From: Fragilaria crotonensis
Lineage: Eukaryota; Bacillariophyta; Fragilariophyceae; Fragilariales; Fragilariaceae
Reading direction: 5' to 3'
Assembly: GCA_022925895.1 (NCBI GenBank)
Contig: JAKSYS010000020.1
Span: 165,958 to 229,957, forward strand
Length of the DNA stretch: 64,000 nt
The notes under the pieces: model-generated
What the model was told of the DNA's origin: nothing
The model's input: only the letters and a program-made list of their open reading frames with translations
Database searches by the model: none
Position numbers and translations under genes: made by a program
Shown: positions 1 to 11,500 of the stretch, piece by piece
Position numbering within the stretch: the first letter of the stretch is position 1
Layout: every line of letters begins with the position of its first letter

Positions 1-1
1 C

Positions 2-166
2 AAGCCATCGAGTGAAACAAGGATCATCATTAGAGACAGAGCGCCGGCGAATGCGGTTCCTGCGCCGTGGAAGGCTGTTGGTTTGGCCGTAACGCCGATG
101 ATTACCCTTCACGCTGATAGCGCGAGTATGAGCTCAGTGTCCGAATCCGATACTGACGTCGAATAG
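2..166 (+). CDS. 3' end of an unidentified gene (partial)
   Basis: A frame open from the window edge runs 54 codons to a TAG at 164-166. The last residues are acidic and Ser-rich (MSSVSESDTDVE), a common kind of eukaryotic protein C-terminus. No domain is recognisable. It would converge on VTA1, whose stop lies 88 bp away. An open stretch this short can arise by chance, so the call rests mainly on position and the plausible tail. Confidence 0.4.
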   Translation, partial: KPSSETRIIIRDRAPANAVPAPWKAVGLAVTPMITLHADSASMSSVSESDTDVE

Positions 167-253
167 GTTCGATGAGTCGCTTCTACGTAGCATGTATGGC
201 CAGAGAATGAATTCAGTAAACTAGTTCTGTTCAATATACTCCACAACTTTTTT

Positions 254-1237
254 CTATCGACCTAAAGCCTTCAGAGCTTGTTCTAGACGAGTTGCAGCCA
301 GGTCGTCGTCCTTGCTCTCAAGGGCGGCGAGGGCGAAGCGGGTCAGTTCCTTAGCGTCTGCAAGCATTTCCTTCGAGACACCGCCTGCCCTGCCATTACT
401 CATTCCAAATGCAGCGAAGATATTGTTCGCCTTCTTGGCAGGGGACTCCCTTTCGGGAGGAGGAACCGGAGGCGGGAGTGGCACGAAAACCTCTCTAGAT
501 TCAACAGCGGCGGGGGCAGATGGAGCTGGATACGCAGGCGGTGGTCCAATGTCAAACGGAACCTCTGTTCCCTCCTCCTCATAGGAATCCGGCGGTGCAA
601 TGGGAACGGGACCCGACGTTTGCGTCGATGGAGGAGACGAAGGCATGCTAGGAGTGAATGGTGGTGGTGGTCGTGTTGATGGCGGCTGAGCTTCTTCAAT
701 AATTTCAGTCGGCGCATCGTCGGATTGCTCTCCATACCCACCGGGGGTAGGTCGTCGGCCTTCTTTGAATGCCTTCAAAATCTCGGTGGCCTTCCACTTG
801 GAGTAAACAATCCTTTTCCTTTCTTCCTCACGTTCTTCCGATTCGTCGTCATCCGTATAGAACTGCTGTAATATCTCTATGAAACTGGCAGCTGCATAGA
901 AGGATTTTGCAGTATTTTTGTCCGCCAGTCCCGCTCGGTCTTCAGCATCGGCTTTCTGGAATATCTTCTCAGCAAACTGAGTGCAGAGAAACTTGGATTC
1001 TTCCCTCGTAAACGCTGACATGGCCACCTTCTCCTTCTCCAAATCATTGAGGATAGTGCCGAGGGCAGTCTTAGACGCAGGCGACTGCGCAAGAGATATC
1101 CCCGTGTGGACAGCGTACTGGCGGCAGTAGTAGGCCACGAGGCGAGATTCAGGGTTCGCCTTGTCTCGATCAAGCTCTTCCGCACGTCGAATGTAGGGCG
1201 TTACCTTTTTCAATTCTGCTGGTAGAGCAAGCGGCAT
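254..1237 (-). CDS. VTA1: VTA1/LIP5 homologue, ESCRT cofactor of Vps4
   Basis: Single-exon gene of 327 residues. VTA1 (LIP5) binds the AAA ATPase Vps4 and ESCRT-III in the cytosol and stimulates ESCRT-III disassembly during multivesicular body formation. The N-terminal ~150 residues form the conserved helical part, starting with LPAELKKVTPYIRRAEELD and including the YYCRQYAV segment. A long Pro/Ser-rich linker (about residues 165-270) follows. The last ~45 residues form the Vps4-binding helical domain, with the sequences AKELTRFALAALES and LEQALKAL. Length and layout match the family (about 300-330 residues). The ATG at 1237 begins directly with the conserved N-terminus, so the start is secure. 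No frame problem is seen. Confidence 0.93.
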   Translation of the reverse strand: MPLALPAELKKVTPYIRRAEELDRDKANPESRLVAYYCRQYAVHTGISLAQSPASKTALGTILNDLEKEKVAMSAFTREESKFLCTQFAEKIFQKADAEDRAGLADKNTAKSFYAAASFIEILQQFYTDDDESEEREEERKRIVYSKWKATEILKAFKEGRRPTPGGYGEQSDDAPTEIIEEAQPPSTRPPPPFTPSMPSSPPSTQTSGPVPIAPPDSYEEEGTEVPFDIGPPPAYPAPSAPAAVESREVFVPLPPPVPPPERESPAKKANNIFAAFGMSNGRAGGVSKEMLADAKELTRFALAALESKDDDLAATRLEQALKALGR

Positions 1238-2131
1238 GGTAAATGTTGCTTATAAATTCTGCCAAACTACACAAGGAAAGAAGAGTGCGTTTAGAAATGA
1301 GGGACATTAAAGACTGCACAGTCGATCAGATGCCCTTCGCTCCGCAACGGGACCGCGCTTGTGAAGCACGACTCGCACTCTCCAAGACTAAATCAACACA
1401 GTGCTGAAAACGTGGGCTGTTGCTCAACTCTCGCTCAATGAAACTATCGAGATGGAACAACCAGCGCCTTACTAGAGCAACAGAGGGTGATTCATAGCAA
1501 ACACAGCAGTTCTTACTTCGTATCCTAATTTATGCTTTGATATCGCGATTCGAGTCGCCGTGCGATTTTGCACGAAAACGAAAGGCACTTCTCATACTCT
1601 CATACATGTATGATGAGTACTCTAGTAGTAGAGTACCGTAGAATGTCTATCGTCCATATGTGTGATATATACCACAGCATACATGCAGATACAGTGGACA
1701 GTGGAGCATCACCGGAACACAGGACGCATGCCTGGTAAAAACAGAGTTCATTGTACCGGTACAAGTTCCTGGTACAAGGTGCTCACACAAATGAACGAAG
1801 TCGTAGTACATAGCAGTACTACAGTACATCCTGTGTACAGTAACAGGGCACAGTCATTAAATACTGGTAGTAGTACGACTACTGGAGTATGAGTACTATG
1901 ACATACCGGTAGTACTCATACTCCAGTGGGGACAATACATGTATACATATCATATACAATATACTGTATATGAGTATATCATCTATGATATTCATATAAT
2001 GTGTATCACATGCATATCATATGACATACCTACCGTGTAATCCAGTACAGGTTGTACGTTGTACTCGTACTTGTATGCTTACTGCACATAACAGGTTCGA
2101 AGAGAGGACAACACATAGGAACGTACTATTT
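1238..2131. other. Intergenic region with GTAC-rich tract
   Basis: No gene is supported between the VTA1 start and the GH3 gene. From about 1600 to 2080 the sequence is dominated by short palindromic words (GTAC, AGTACT, CCGGTA, ATATAC). Open frames here are short and of biased composition. The same kind of tract recurs between other genes of the window. Confidence 0.6.
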
Positions 2132-2139
2132 TGACGTCA
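2132..2139. promoter_or_regulatory. CRE-like palindrome TGACGTCA upstream of the GH3 gene
   Basis: A perfect TGACGTCA, within the 10-bp palindrome TTGACGTCAA, lies 13 bp before the ATG at 2153. TGACGT-type CREs bound by bZIP factors are known from CO2/cAMP-responsive diatom promoters. Its closeness to the start codon would place it in the 5' UTR or core promoter. Function here is inference. Confidence 0.35.
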
Positions 2140-2152
2140 AACGATTCAGAAG

Positions 2153-5144
2153 ATGAAGATCTTGCTATTCATTGAGCTTTTGACAACCCTCTCGTCGCTT
2201 CGCGTTGATGCTGCAAAATGTCGAAAGATTGCGGGTTGTTTGACTGGAAGGAAGCTGGAGACGGCCCACTGGATTAGTGCACTGGAGCAGCCCAATCCAA
2301 CCGTCTGCGCAAATGCATGCAAAGATTCGTACTTTTCCACTTTTTCTGTGCTCCAAGGTTGCTTCTGTTCCCATCACCACGATCTCGAACCCATAGATGG
2401 ATCGCTTTGCGAGTACCAATTCCATGCCACCGACTGTGACGATCCTCGTCCATCTAACAACCTCTGTCCCGATCCGGACCGATTCTATTGCCAAACCAAT
2501 CATCCATTGGAGGCCCGTATCGATCATCTTATGTCTTTCATGACGCTGGACGACAAAATTCAAACTATGGGACAAATGTCAGTTGCAGGAAAATTCTCGG
2601 ATCAAACACCGCTGGTTGCCAGAGACTATGTATGGTGGAGTGAATCGCTCCACGGGTTAGACCCCAACCACCAGCCAAATGGTGCTTGTGGGGAAGTCTG
2701 TCCCACGTCCTTTGCCGAAGCAAATGCCTTGAGTTGCAGTTGGAATGTGTCTCTCTGGCATGCAACTGCTGTTGCAATCAGTACTGAAGGTCGCGCTTAC
2801 TTCAATCAGCATGCAAACAATGGACTAACATTCTACGCACCCAACATCAACTTGGCATCGCATCCATTGTGGGGCCGAACAATGGAGACTCCAGGGGAGG
2901 ATCCGTTTTTAGCATCCATGTATGCCAAAGCGTACGTTCAGGGTCTCCAAGGAAACCACCCTCGTGTATTAAAAGTCGCTGCTACACCAAAGCATTTTGT
3001 GGGTCACTTTTTTGAAGGCGAAAAGTCTGATCCGTGGGGGAATGGAACGCTTGTCACTCGACTACAGAATGATACACGTTATTCATTGCAAGATTTGGAG
3101 CAGTACTTTTTGCCACCCTTCCGAGCTGCTCTAAAGGATGCTAAAGCCGAAAGTCTAATGTGCGCATATCAGAGTGTCAACGGAGTGCCCATGTGCGCCA
3201 ACGGTTTTTTGCTGAATCGATTAGTTCGACAGGAGTGGAACTGGTCGGGTTTTATTGTCTCTGACTGCGACTCAATTCAGACCATGGAGCTGTCATTTCA
3301 TGGTTATTCAATGGATCCGCTGTCTGCGGTGCACGACGGTATCAGAGCTGGCTGCGATCAGAACTGTGGCGGAAGGTATAAAAAATATGGACTGAAAGCA
3401 GTCCTCGATGGTCGCCTCACAGAAATGCAAATAGACACTTCTGTTCGTCGCCAATTAAGAACATTGTTCCGACTTGGCTTGTTCGATTCCGCGGACCAAG
3501 ATCCATACGGTCATATCGGCTGGGAACATGTCGGAACTGACACACATAAACAACTTGCGTTGGACGGAGCTAGACAATCGATTGTGCTACTCCAGAATGG
3601 CAATGGGACCACCGTCCTCCCAATCGACAAGAGCCAAAGAATTGTGCTGGCAGGACCCATGGCAAATGCAACAGCTGCGCTCCTTGGAAATTATCATGGA
3701 GCAGCATGTCCGGATGGAACAGGGGAGTGCCTCGTCTCTTTGGACAAAGCGCTTGCAGGATCGAATTTTTTCCTTGGCGTTCCACCCGGGTGCAGCAAAA
3801 GCGTAGATGGCATTGCCGAAGTTGTCCATGCAGCGAAACGTTCTGACGTTGTCGTTCTTGTTTTAGGCGGTACCTGCCATGAGGAAGAAGGTGGGGATCG
3901 CGACTTCTTGAGTCTACCAGGATCGCAGATGGATCTCTTTCGAGCCGTCTACGAAGTTGGAAAGCCTATCGCAGTTGTTATCATTAACGGTGGTCCATAC
4001 AGCATTGACGAGCTTAAGGAGTGCGGCGATGTTGCTATCATGCAAGCTGGATTCCCGGACAAGCTGGTGCGCAAGCTATTGCCGACGTTCTCACGGAGTT
4101 GTCAACCCTTCTGGAAAGTTGACCACAACTATTTATCCAGCATCATATGCCAATGGAAAACCAATGAGGGGTACCCTTGATAGATTCCAATCTTCGACTG
4201 ACGAAGGAGCGAAGGTCGCTCGTACATGTTTTACACTGGAAGTGCTCTTTTCAATTTGGGCACGGGCTTTCTTACACGGACTTCGAGATGAATTGGGACG
4301 TGCCCCCTCCAGTTCTGGAATGGCATCATGACGAAATTGTTAGCATGGACGATGAGGATTACTATTTCGTTCGGGTCACTAACACTGGACCTGTGCCTGG
4401 ACGAGAGGTTGTTCAAGCCTATTGGTCTCCACCCATGGACGTTGACGCTGAGCTGAAGCGCCAGTTGTTCGACTTTCAATCCTCATTTTTGCATCCGGGT
4501 GAGAGTCAAGTATTACGGTTTTCAACGAAGGAAGCTCTCAAGTCAATCTCCACGGTTACCCCTTTCGGCGACCGTGTGGTTCGTCCTGGCATATACACAA
4601 TCCAATTTTCACGTGGCCATGGCACAGAACTAAAGGCGGAGGCGAGAGCGCTTTCGTACCACATGGTTAGCAAGTTTCCGAGTCCGTGGGTAAACATGCA
4701 CGAAGTCGTCGGGGAGGCCTGCATCGAGGGTAGCTCTGATGTCATTCCTCACACTGAATCGTTTCTGACGGCCTACAAGCTGTGGCGATGGGATCATCGC
4801 AGATTGCAACATATTGCCTCGACGATGTGTCTCACCTACGATCCTACGTCACTAGCTGTTTACTTGCAGAGCTGCGACAAACCTCATCAGTTGTGGAATC
4901 ACGACAATGATGGCATGATTAAACCAAAACAGTGCGTGGTATGTGCCTCCTAGCGACAGCTCATGCTGCCGACCAGCTCAGAATGCCGGTGAAGCTCAGC
5001 GACCAGTGTACCTTTGCCAACGCTCTGTGGAGCTTGACGGAGGATGGACTGCTCCGCAGCATGGTGCGCGACGGAAGCGCACCCTCCGCGCAAGAGGGTC
5101 TCTGTCTTGCGGCTCGATCGGAGGGTCGATTTAACTACTCTTAA
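2153..5144 (+). pseudogene. Secreted GH3 beta-xylosidase/glucosidase with C-terminal beta-trefoil, five frameshifts
   Basis: The product begins with a secretory signal peptide (MKILLFIELLTTLSSL). A Cys-rich WSC-like segment (about residues 22-100) comes next, then a family 3 glycoside hydrolase barrel with TMETPGEDP, KHFVGH and the nucleophile motif VSDCDS (Asp371). The second GH3 domain (GGDRDFLSLPGSQ, FGHGLSYTDF) and a fibronectin-like region follow, and a ricin-B-type lectin fold (QLW and ALW repeats) closes the protein. It most resembles beta-xylosidase-type GH3 enzymes acting on plant or algal polysaccharide outside the cell. The frame changes five times: near 4058, 4104, 4205-4215, 4252 and 4928. 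Every change is a loss of one base, and at least four are cured by one more base in a homopolymer. No in-frame stop lies between the breaks. It is either a very young pseudogene or an intact gene with uncorrected indels. The stop at 5142-5144 lies 32 bp from the convergent neighbour. Confidence 0.82.
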
Positions 5145-5176
5145 TCCTAATATTAATAGTAGTGGAACTTATACCT

Positions 5177-6748
5177 TTACAACATCAACAACTCTGGTTT
5201 GGATAGATAGTGCCGAAGAGCGCTCAGGAACAGACTAGCAGTGGCTTCATCCACGACACGGCGATCTGCGCTGAGGCGAGCCGTCATGATGGTTCTAATT
5301 TGTGGACTTTGCTGCTTCTCAGCCCCATCCACCCATGGTGTTGGCACGACGCGAGCAGTCCCTTCTCCAACGGCCAATATGGCTGCCTGCGGAGGATTGA
5401 TGACAGCGCTGAATTCATCAATTCCGAACATTCCAAGATTGGAAATGCAAAAGGTTCCACCCTGATATTCATGCGGTTGCAACTTCCCATCCCTGGCGCG
5501 GCCGGCCAAGTCGCGTACCTTATCCGAAATTTCCGCCAAACCAAGCCTGTCAGTGGAGGGGACGATGGGGGTGATGAGCCCTGTTGGAGTTGCGACAGCG
5601 ACAGAGATATCGATAGATGATTGAATCGAAACTTGATTTGTCTTGGGATCATATGTTGCATTAACTTCTGGGACATCTCTCAACGCAAGGGCGGAAGATC
5701 GGATGATAAGATCGTTCACGGACACCTTGACTCCATGATTGTTGGCAAGGTTCTTTCGTAAGGAGATAATGTTATCAAGCTCAATTTCCATCGACGTGTA
5801 AAAGTGAGGGACTTGAGATTTCGATTCTGTCAAGCGGCGAGCAATGATTTTGCGCATGTTATTGTTTGCGACATCGTGAAACGAACCATTCGATTCAATC
5901 ATTGGAAGGGGAAGGTTGATGAATTCCTTCAACGAAGCAGGAGAAGTAGACGCAGATGCAGGCACGGGAGAGGACGTGGCAACATGAGCAGAGGCGACAA
6001 CAGCAGTTTCCTCAGAAGCTGCCGCAGTTGAGAGCAAAGGCATGTGAGTTCCATTTGCGAGTGCAGCAAGGACGTCTCCTTTGGTAACTCTGCCGCCCTT
6101 GCCAGATCCACTCAAGACCGACGCGTCGATTCCTTTGCTTTGACTGAGGTGCCGAGCGGATGGCAAGAGTACGAAATCATCAGCGACGCTTCGACTCTGG
6201 ACAGGCGCGGAAGCAGGGGTTGGGGTAGGAATTGCGACGGTGGCAGCTGAAGTGTGAGCCACTTCTGGCAGTGCGAAGTCGGAAAAAGCGTCTAGATCAC
6301 CAAGATCGTCAATAACAACGCAGATAGGGGTTCCGACAGCAATATCCTGAGCCGTAGATCCTGTCCTCAAAATCTTCGCCAAAACACCATCATCCTGGGC
6401 TTCAAAATCGACGCTGGCCTTGTCTGTTTCAATTGAGCACAAGACATCGCCTGCGGAAAATGAGTCCCCCTCCTTCAAGGTCCAGCTGGCAATCGTTCCA
6501 GTCTCCATGGTTGGAGATAAAGCAGGCATGGGAAACAGTGAATGAGGAGGGTATTCCTTGTCGAGAAAAGTGGTGGTAGAGTATTGACGGATACGACATT
6601 CCGAGGAACACAATTGACTACAGTTCAAAGTAGTAACGCAAGGAATATTTGTCCTTGGTGGGATTGTAGAGAATGAAGCGCCCATCGGTCTCTTCACCTG
6701 CCGAGCCCATCTTTGGCAGATTCGAAGCCGCAATAGAGACGATGACAT
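5177..6748 (-). CDS. Mitochondrial dihydrolipoamide acyltransferase-like protein (PDC E2 or E3BP-like)
   Basis: Intact 523-residue protein. The first ~60 residues are rich in Arg and Ser and lack acidic residues, as in a mitochondrial presequence. A lipoyl domain spans about residues 71-147, with lipoyl-lysine motif ETDKAS (Lys110). An Ala/Pro-rich linker leads to an E3-binding domain (about 194-230, PSARHLSQSKGID). The 2-oxoacid dehydrogenase acyltransferase domain ends the protein. In active E2 enzymes the catalytic motif is DHRxxDG. Here it is DRRVVDE (residues 495-501): His is replaced by Arg496 and Gly by Glu501, while Asp500 remains. The DNA confirms the CGC and GAA codons. Loss of this His is typical of the non-catalytic E3-binding protein (PDHX) of animals, so the gene could encode a structural subunit or a lineage-specific E2. 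The family assignment is firm; catalytic activity is doubtful. Confidence 0.9.
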   Translation of the reverse strand: MSSSLLRLRICQRWARQVKRPMGASFSTIPPRTNIPCVTTLNCSQLCSSECRIRQYSTTTFLDKEYPPHSLFPMPALSPTMETGTIASWTLKEGDSFSAGDVLCSIETDKASVDFEAQDDGVLAKILRTGSTAQDIAVGTPICVVIDDLGDLDAFSDFALPEVAHTSAATVAIPTPTPASAPVQSRSVADDFVLLPSARHLSQSKGIDASVLSGSGKGGRVTKGDVLAALANGTHMPLLSTAAASEETAVVASAHVATSSPVPASASTSPASLKEFINLPLPMIESNGSFHDVANNNMRKIIARRLTESKSQVPHFYTSMEIELDNIISLRKNLANNHGVKVSVNDLIIRSSALALRDVPEVNATYDPKTNQVSIQSSIDISVAVATPTGLITPIVPSTDRLGLAEISDKVRDLAGRARDGKLQPHEYQGGTFCISNLGMFGIDEFSAVINPPQAAILAVGEGTARVVPTPWVDGAEKQQSPQIRTIMTARLSADRRVVDEATASLFLSALRHYLSKPELLML

Positions 6749-7050
6749 CTTATACTTTCAATTTTCAGAATGCAGATGCTCTGATCTCTGATACACAAGT
6801 GAAGTAAAGGCTCGCACTCGAACTTCCCCCTACACTGCACGCAGTCCCTCTTGTCCCTTGGCAGCTGGCAGCGGCACCTCGAACGAAGTTTCAGCCGTGG
6901 ACGAAGATCCAAGAACGTCTGTGCGTCTGTAAGTTGTCTGCCATCCAATAATGGAGTATGCAGAAGGTACCCAGAGTAGTGTAAAAAGATTTACTGTTGC
7001 AATGTCACGCTCGTTATGATGGTAATATGGTAATACAGCGTTATTGTACC

Positions 7051-8502
7051 AGTACAAGCATAAACATAGTACCTGGACTAGTAAAATTATTCGTTGTGTC
7101 GGGACACTTCATGCACAACTTCTAACCAGGGATGCGCACAATAATATTGTTATTGTATTGTTGGTTTTTGATTTTACAATACAATATATTGTTATTGTTG
7201 GACCAACCAATACAATATATTGTTATTGTCCGACAGACCAATACAATATATTGTTATTGTCAGACAGTCCAATACAATATATTGTTATTGTCCGACAGAC
7301 CAATACAATATATTGATAACAATATATTGCAATATATTGCAATATATTGTTCATACTCGCAGTACTTCATACTACGTACGGCACGCTGGTACGCTGCTCA
7401 GCAGTAGTAGATCATACTACTACTGTCTTACTGTACATATACAATATATTGTACAATATATTGTTATTGTTAGGCCTACCAATACAATATATTGTTATTG
7501 TTGGACCTACCAATACAATATATTGGTATTGTTGGAAATGCCAATACAATATATTGTTATTGTCAGACGAACCAATACAATATATTGGTAACAATATATT
7601 GCAATATATTGTACATACAATATATTGTTGCGCTTCCCTGCTTCTAACGGCACCAAATTGTAGATCTCATAAAAGGCTTTCTTTTCAGCTACTCAAAGCC
7701 GCGATACAATATGTATTGATGGAGTTATGAGTGGTCTAATTTTATTTTTTGAGATTTTTTTAAACATAGTACCTGGACTTTCAGTCACTAGTGTAGCAAA
7801 TTGAGTCCCTTTTGACAATGTCAAGTTGGAACAAGTTTTTTTTCACGTTACAAATATATCACAAGGGCCTATTCTACAATTCTGCCATCTTGAAATTTAT
7901 GTATTCAGCAATAAATACACTCGGATTGGCATTGAGATGGACAGCAGTAAAATTTCGAAGTTCGTAATGAAACTCTTGCTTTGTATGCGATTAAATTAGT
8001 AGCATGCAATTTTTTGTATGAAACATATGGAAAGTGCCGTAGGATTAAAAAATTGCGACGTTGACGCACTTCAATGTTCAAAATTGACTTTGACCATGTT
8101 GATTTTGCAGTGGCCGTCAGAAATGCAAAAGTAAGTTATGTGACTGCAAATTTGACCGGACATTAGAATACCGGCATACTAACAAGTAATAACAGTGTCA
8201 AAGAAGCACTACTGTCGTTCTTTGCATCTGTTGACATGATACAAAATGTGCAATTAAATTACGAAGCAAAACTTTACATTCGCCAAAAAAATCCAAAATT
8301 TTAACTCGCCACATCTTTTGAACTGTCCCACCTCACCACAAACAAGCTACAGTAACCCCATATGTTTGAGGGCATAGGACAATTCTCTAGTTACTCAAAT
8401 GCACAATCTTCGTGCATGAATGTGATGAAATGAGTGGTTTTAAAATCCGTCCAGCTACTCTCGTAATTTTGGTCGTCCAGATACTATGTTTATGCTTGTA
8501 CT
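7051..8502. mobile_element. MITE-like element with ~40-bp imperfect terminal inverted repeats
   Basis: The left end (7051 onward, AGTACAAGCATAAACATAG) recurs in inverted orientation at the right end (about 8463-8502). Identity covers roughly 38 bp with a few mismatches, including the later words CTGGAC and AAAATTA. A third copy of the inner part (TAAACATAGTACCTGGACT) lies at about 7764-7782 in direct orientation. No transposase gene is present, so the element is non-autonomous. No target-site duplication is evident by eye. The minisatellite at 7179-7632 lies inside it. Confidence 0.6.
7179..7632. repeat. Minisatellite built on the palindrome ACAATATATTGT
   Basis: Two blocks (about 7179-7350 and 7438-7632) of ~31-32 bp units, each carrying ACAATATATTGTTATTGT followed by a variable linker such as CCGACAGACCA. 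More than ten copies of the 12-bp perfect palindrome are present. Some blocks end in a shorter ATATTGCA-type repeat. Open reading frames crossing the array (rich in Ile, Tyr, Leu, Gln, Asn) are by-products of the unit. Confidence 0.85.
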
Positions 8503-11500
8503 CGGAATACTTGATACTTCATCCCTTCATCCTATGCACATCTTCATTACCATTCCCAGCACCCTGACATTTCCGGGTAGTCTGGTCTATGTCATTGACC
8601 ACACTCTCTTATATCAGTTCCTCTTGACAACACTCTTATTGTGGGATTATGACAACTCTATTTTACCACACTCCAAGGAAAGAAATACACATCCCAATTC
8701 ATTTTTCAGCTCAGTTTTAATCTCATAATTATTCACATCCCAAAACGTAAGTGCCTCTGCTTCCTAGCTTCCAAATCTTCTTCATTCCATCTATATGTTT
8801 TACAGTATTGTCATTCTACACAATAGTTTACTACTACTTCCCAGGGCTGGTCATTTTGTCTGGTTTGTTTCCTCTCCTACCAATCATTAGTCAATTATGC
8901 CTCCTTAGGTTCTACAAATTGCCTTATGCATATGCCTACTAGCTACCGTCAGTCAGTACTAGTACATGCAAATCAATCAAACAAATACTGCCAGGTACTG
9001 AGAGTATTCCAGTGCAATTTTAGTTTAACTGTATTCTACTACACCAGGACAGTACTACACAGAGTTTTGAAGGACATGTTCAATATGCTCATTTAGATGC
9101 AGAGCATGACCTGCCATTTTAGGAAGTCAACACCTTTGGTCAGTATGATTCAAGCAGGTCATGGTGAAAGGTGAAGCAATACTGTAACAATATTTCTACT
9201 GTAGTACACGTTCGAACAACGAAGGACTAGAGTGTTATTTATGTAATGCAAAATAGTCAATTAACCAATACTGGATCGGAAAACATGACTTTAAAAGCTA
9301 TTGCTGGAACATTGCTGTTTTTCAGACTTAGTATTCAGTATTTAAAATTAGGTTAACTTCAACTCTACAGTATACTAGCTCCTCACTGTGCTACTACCGT
9401 GAGTGAGGTCTAATCAGTGCATTCAGTACTTGTACTACCTGCGGGGGTCGCAAGCAATATCAGACCATTGTTTTGCAACAAGATAGTGCCAAGAAGACAC
9501 AGGATGTAAACAATAGAATAGAGAACTTACCCATCATGTGACTGGTGAGCAGTGCATAATAAATTCTTGTTCGATGCAGCAGGGATGTATGCCTCTGATA
9601 CCATCAAGTCCATGACATTGGTATACACTAGATGGTTCAATAGAAGCCAATAATGCACTGTAGTCAGCAGGAATGCCATCGGTTGGCACTCGGTACTGAC
9701 AAATTGTGTGAGCCGCAAGCAAAGGCCTTCAAGATCATCATTCAATGCCACAAACTATGAAGAGGAAGGAACATGAAACTGAAGATAAAAGTCTCCGTAA
9801 GAAATGCTTGATATCAATGTGTGGATGCTTGGCATAAATGATGAACAAAGTCAACTATGTTGGATGCCGCATACAATGATATCCTCAATTCTCAATGTCA
9901 ATTATCCAACCTGCCTGACATCTCCAGTGCTGTAGTCCCTGCTCTTTCTTCTTTTCCTTTTGCATTGCAGCCGCAGTGATGATTTGATAACATCATCAGG
10001 ATTCATTCTTGACAGAATACTTTCTAGCAAAGTGGACACGTGTTGATTCCTCCTAATTCTGACATAATATCTTGTTTCGTTTTGCCCTTCAGTGAAAACA
10101 ATTGAAAAAGAAGCCCAAAGGAAGCCAATCCATCGTTAACCAAAGAAGAGGATGATCACTGTTGTAGACAGCGCTCCCAATATCCCAAGAATTTGATTAA
10201 CATGATTTACATTGTGGTTTTTTTATTTGTAGACAATCGAAAGAGACATAAACAAGCCTTTCAGCTTCAACTAAGTATGAATATTAATGATATGGATTAT
10301 TGTTTTTGTTCTTGTAAACCCCGTGATGAACAACCTTATGCATACAACTGAAAACATGGTCTGACCTTGCTTGTCCTGCATTATAAGCCGGAATACTCCG
10401 ATTACTGATAGTCTCTCGGATAAGAGTTCGATAAAAGGGGCTCAGGAAATCCCGGGTTTTCTGAAGTTGATCGGTTGATTCCCCATTCCCCAGTCCTTGT
10501 ACTGTACTATCGGTAGTATCATGCAAACACAGTACATGTACCAAGTACTACTAGCTAGTACAGTAGCATTCGGAGTAGGTATAGTAAAAGCCCCAGCTCA
10601 TGTATGTCATAGACTTTATTTAATAACGCTTCTAACGTTACATTTTTGCAAAATTCCCCAATGCTACGAGTACCAGGTATGGCTGGTTTCACCGTCAACA
10701 CTCGCGAGGTACACTGTGGTACAATTTCTACTGTCGTCCAATAAAATCCATAGTAGACGTCATCAATCTTTCCGCAAAATCGATTCGCCAAGTGCCATAT
10801 GATGCGTGTCATATCTCCTTATCGACATCACATTCATCAACAATCAGCAATTGATAGTCGACTTGGCTGCATCAACAGTCAATCAAGATGGAATGCTTCA
10901 TTGTATCCACCCAGCAGGGCCAAAGCCGATCAATAAAAGGGACAAGTCCCTGATGTGTCTTGCCGCTGAATGAAGATCCTTCGTTCCATTTCTCTTGCTG
11001 CTCAGACACGCCGGACGACAGTCATTGAGAGTATGGGAGGGACCCACCTCGAGATTATTGTTGACCGAATGGAGTGCGATTGCAACGTTGAGGTCAGCAT
11101 CTTCGGTGCACAACAAGTGTCTTGCCGAGAATCTATCACTGCCAAGGTGGCGAAGATTGACTATGTCCATACTAAGTAGGTCTGGAGGTGCACTAAGAAG
11201 TTGGTTTTCAAGCAAAAGGATTTTCAGGGGAAGAGTGATCTGGCCCATGACGTTTGAAGTTATTTTTGATGTTATGGGCGGGAGTTAGTGATGAAGTTCC
11301 AGCAATGGTTACATTGTGTATGAACGGATATTGAATGAGTTCTTGGGCGTGAGGCTGTGATTTCTGGATTCCCAGCTCTCGGTATAAAGACCACCCTTAT
11401 CGATGGTGTTGACGATCACAGTGTCAATTCCACCGTCATGGCTTCCGACATTGCTGGCCGCACCGCCACTCCACACAAAGTTCTTCCGAAAGCCATGGAT

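Noticed and set aside
4750-5144. Ricin-like toxin
   Set aside because: Only the beta-trefoil carbohydrate-binding fold is present, attached to a glycosidase; there is no ribosome-inactivating domain.
7179-7632. CRISPR-like array
   Set aside because: The spacers are near-identical linkers and the repeats are short palindromes; this is a eukaryotic minisatellite.
7044-7730. Overlapping open frames through the palindromic repeats
   Set aside because: They are translations of the minisatellite unit (Ile/Tyr/Leu/Asn/Gln-rich) and carry no independent signal.
10898-11248. 116-codon minus-strand frame with Leu-rich start
   Set aside because: It looked briefly like a leucine-rich repeat, but the spacing is not regular and there is no second unit or linked exon.
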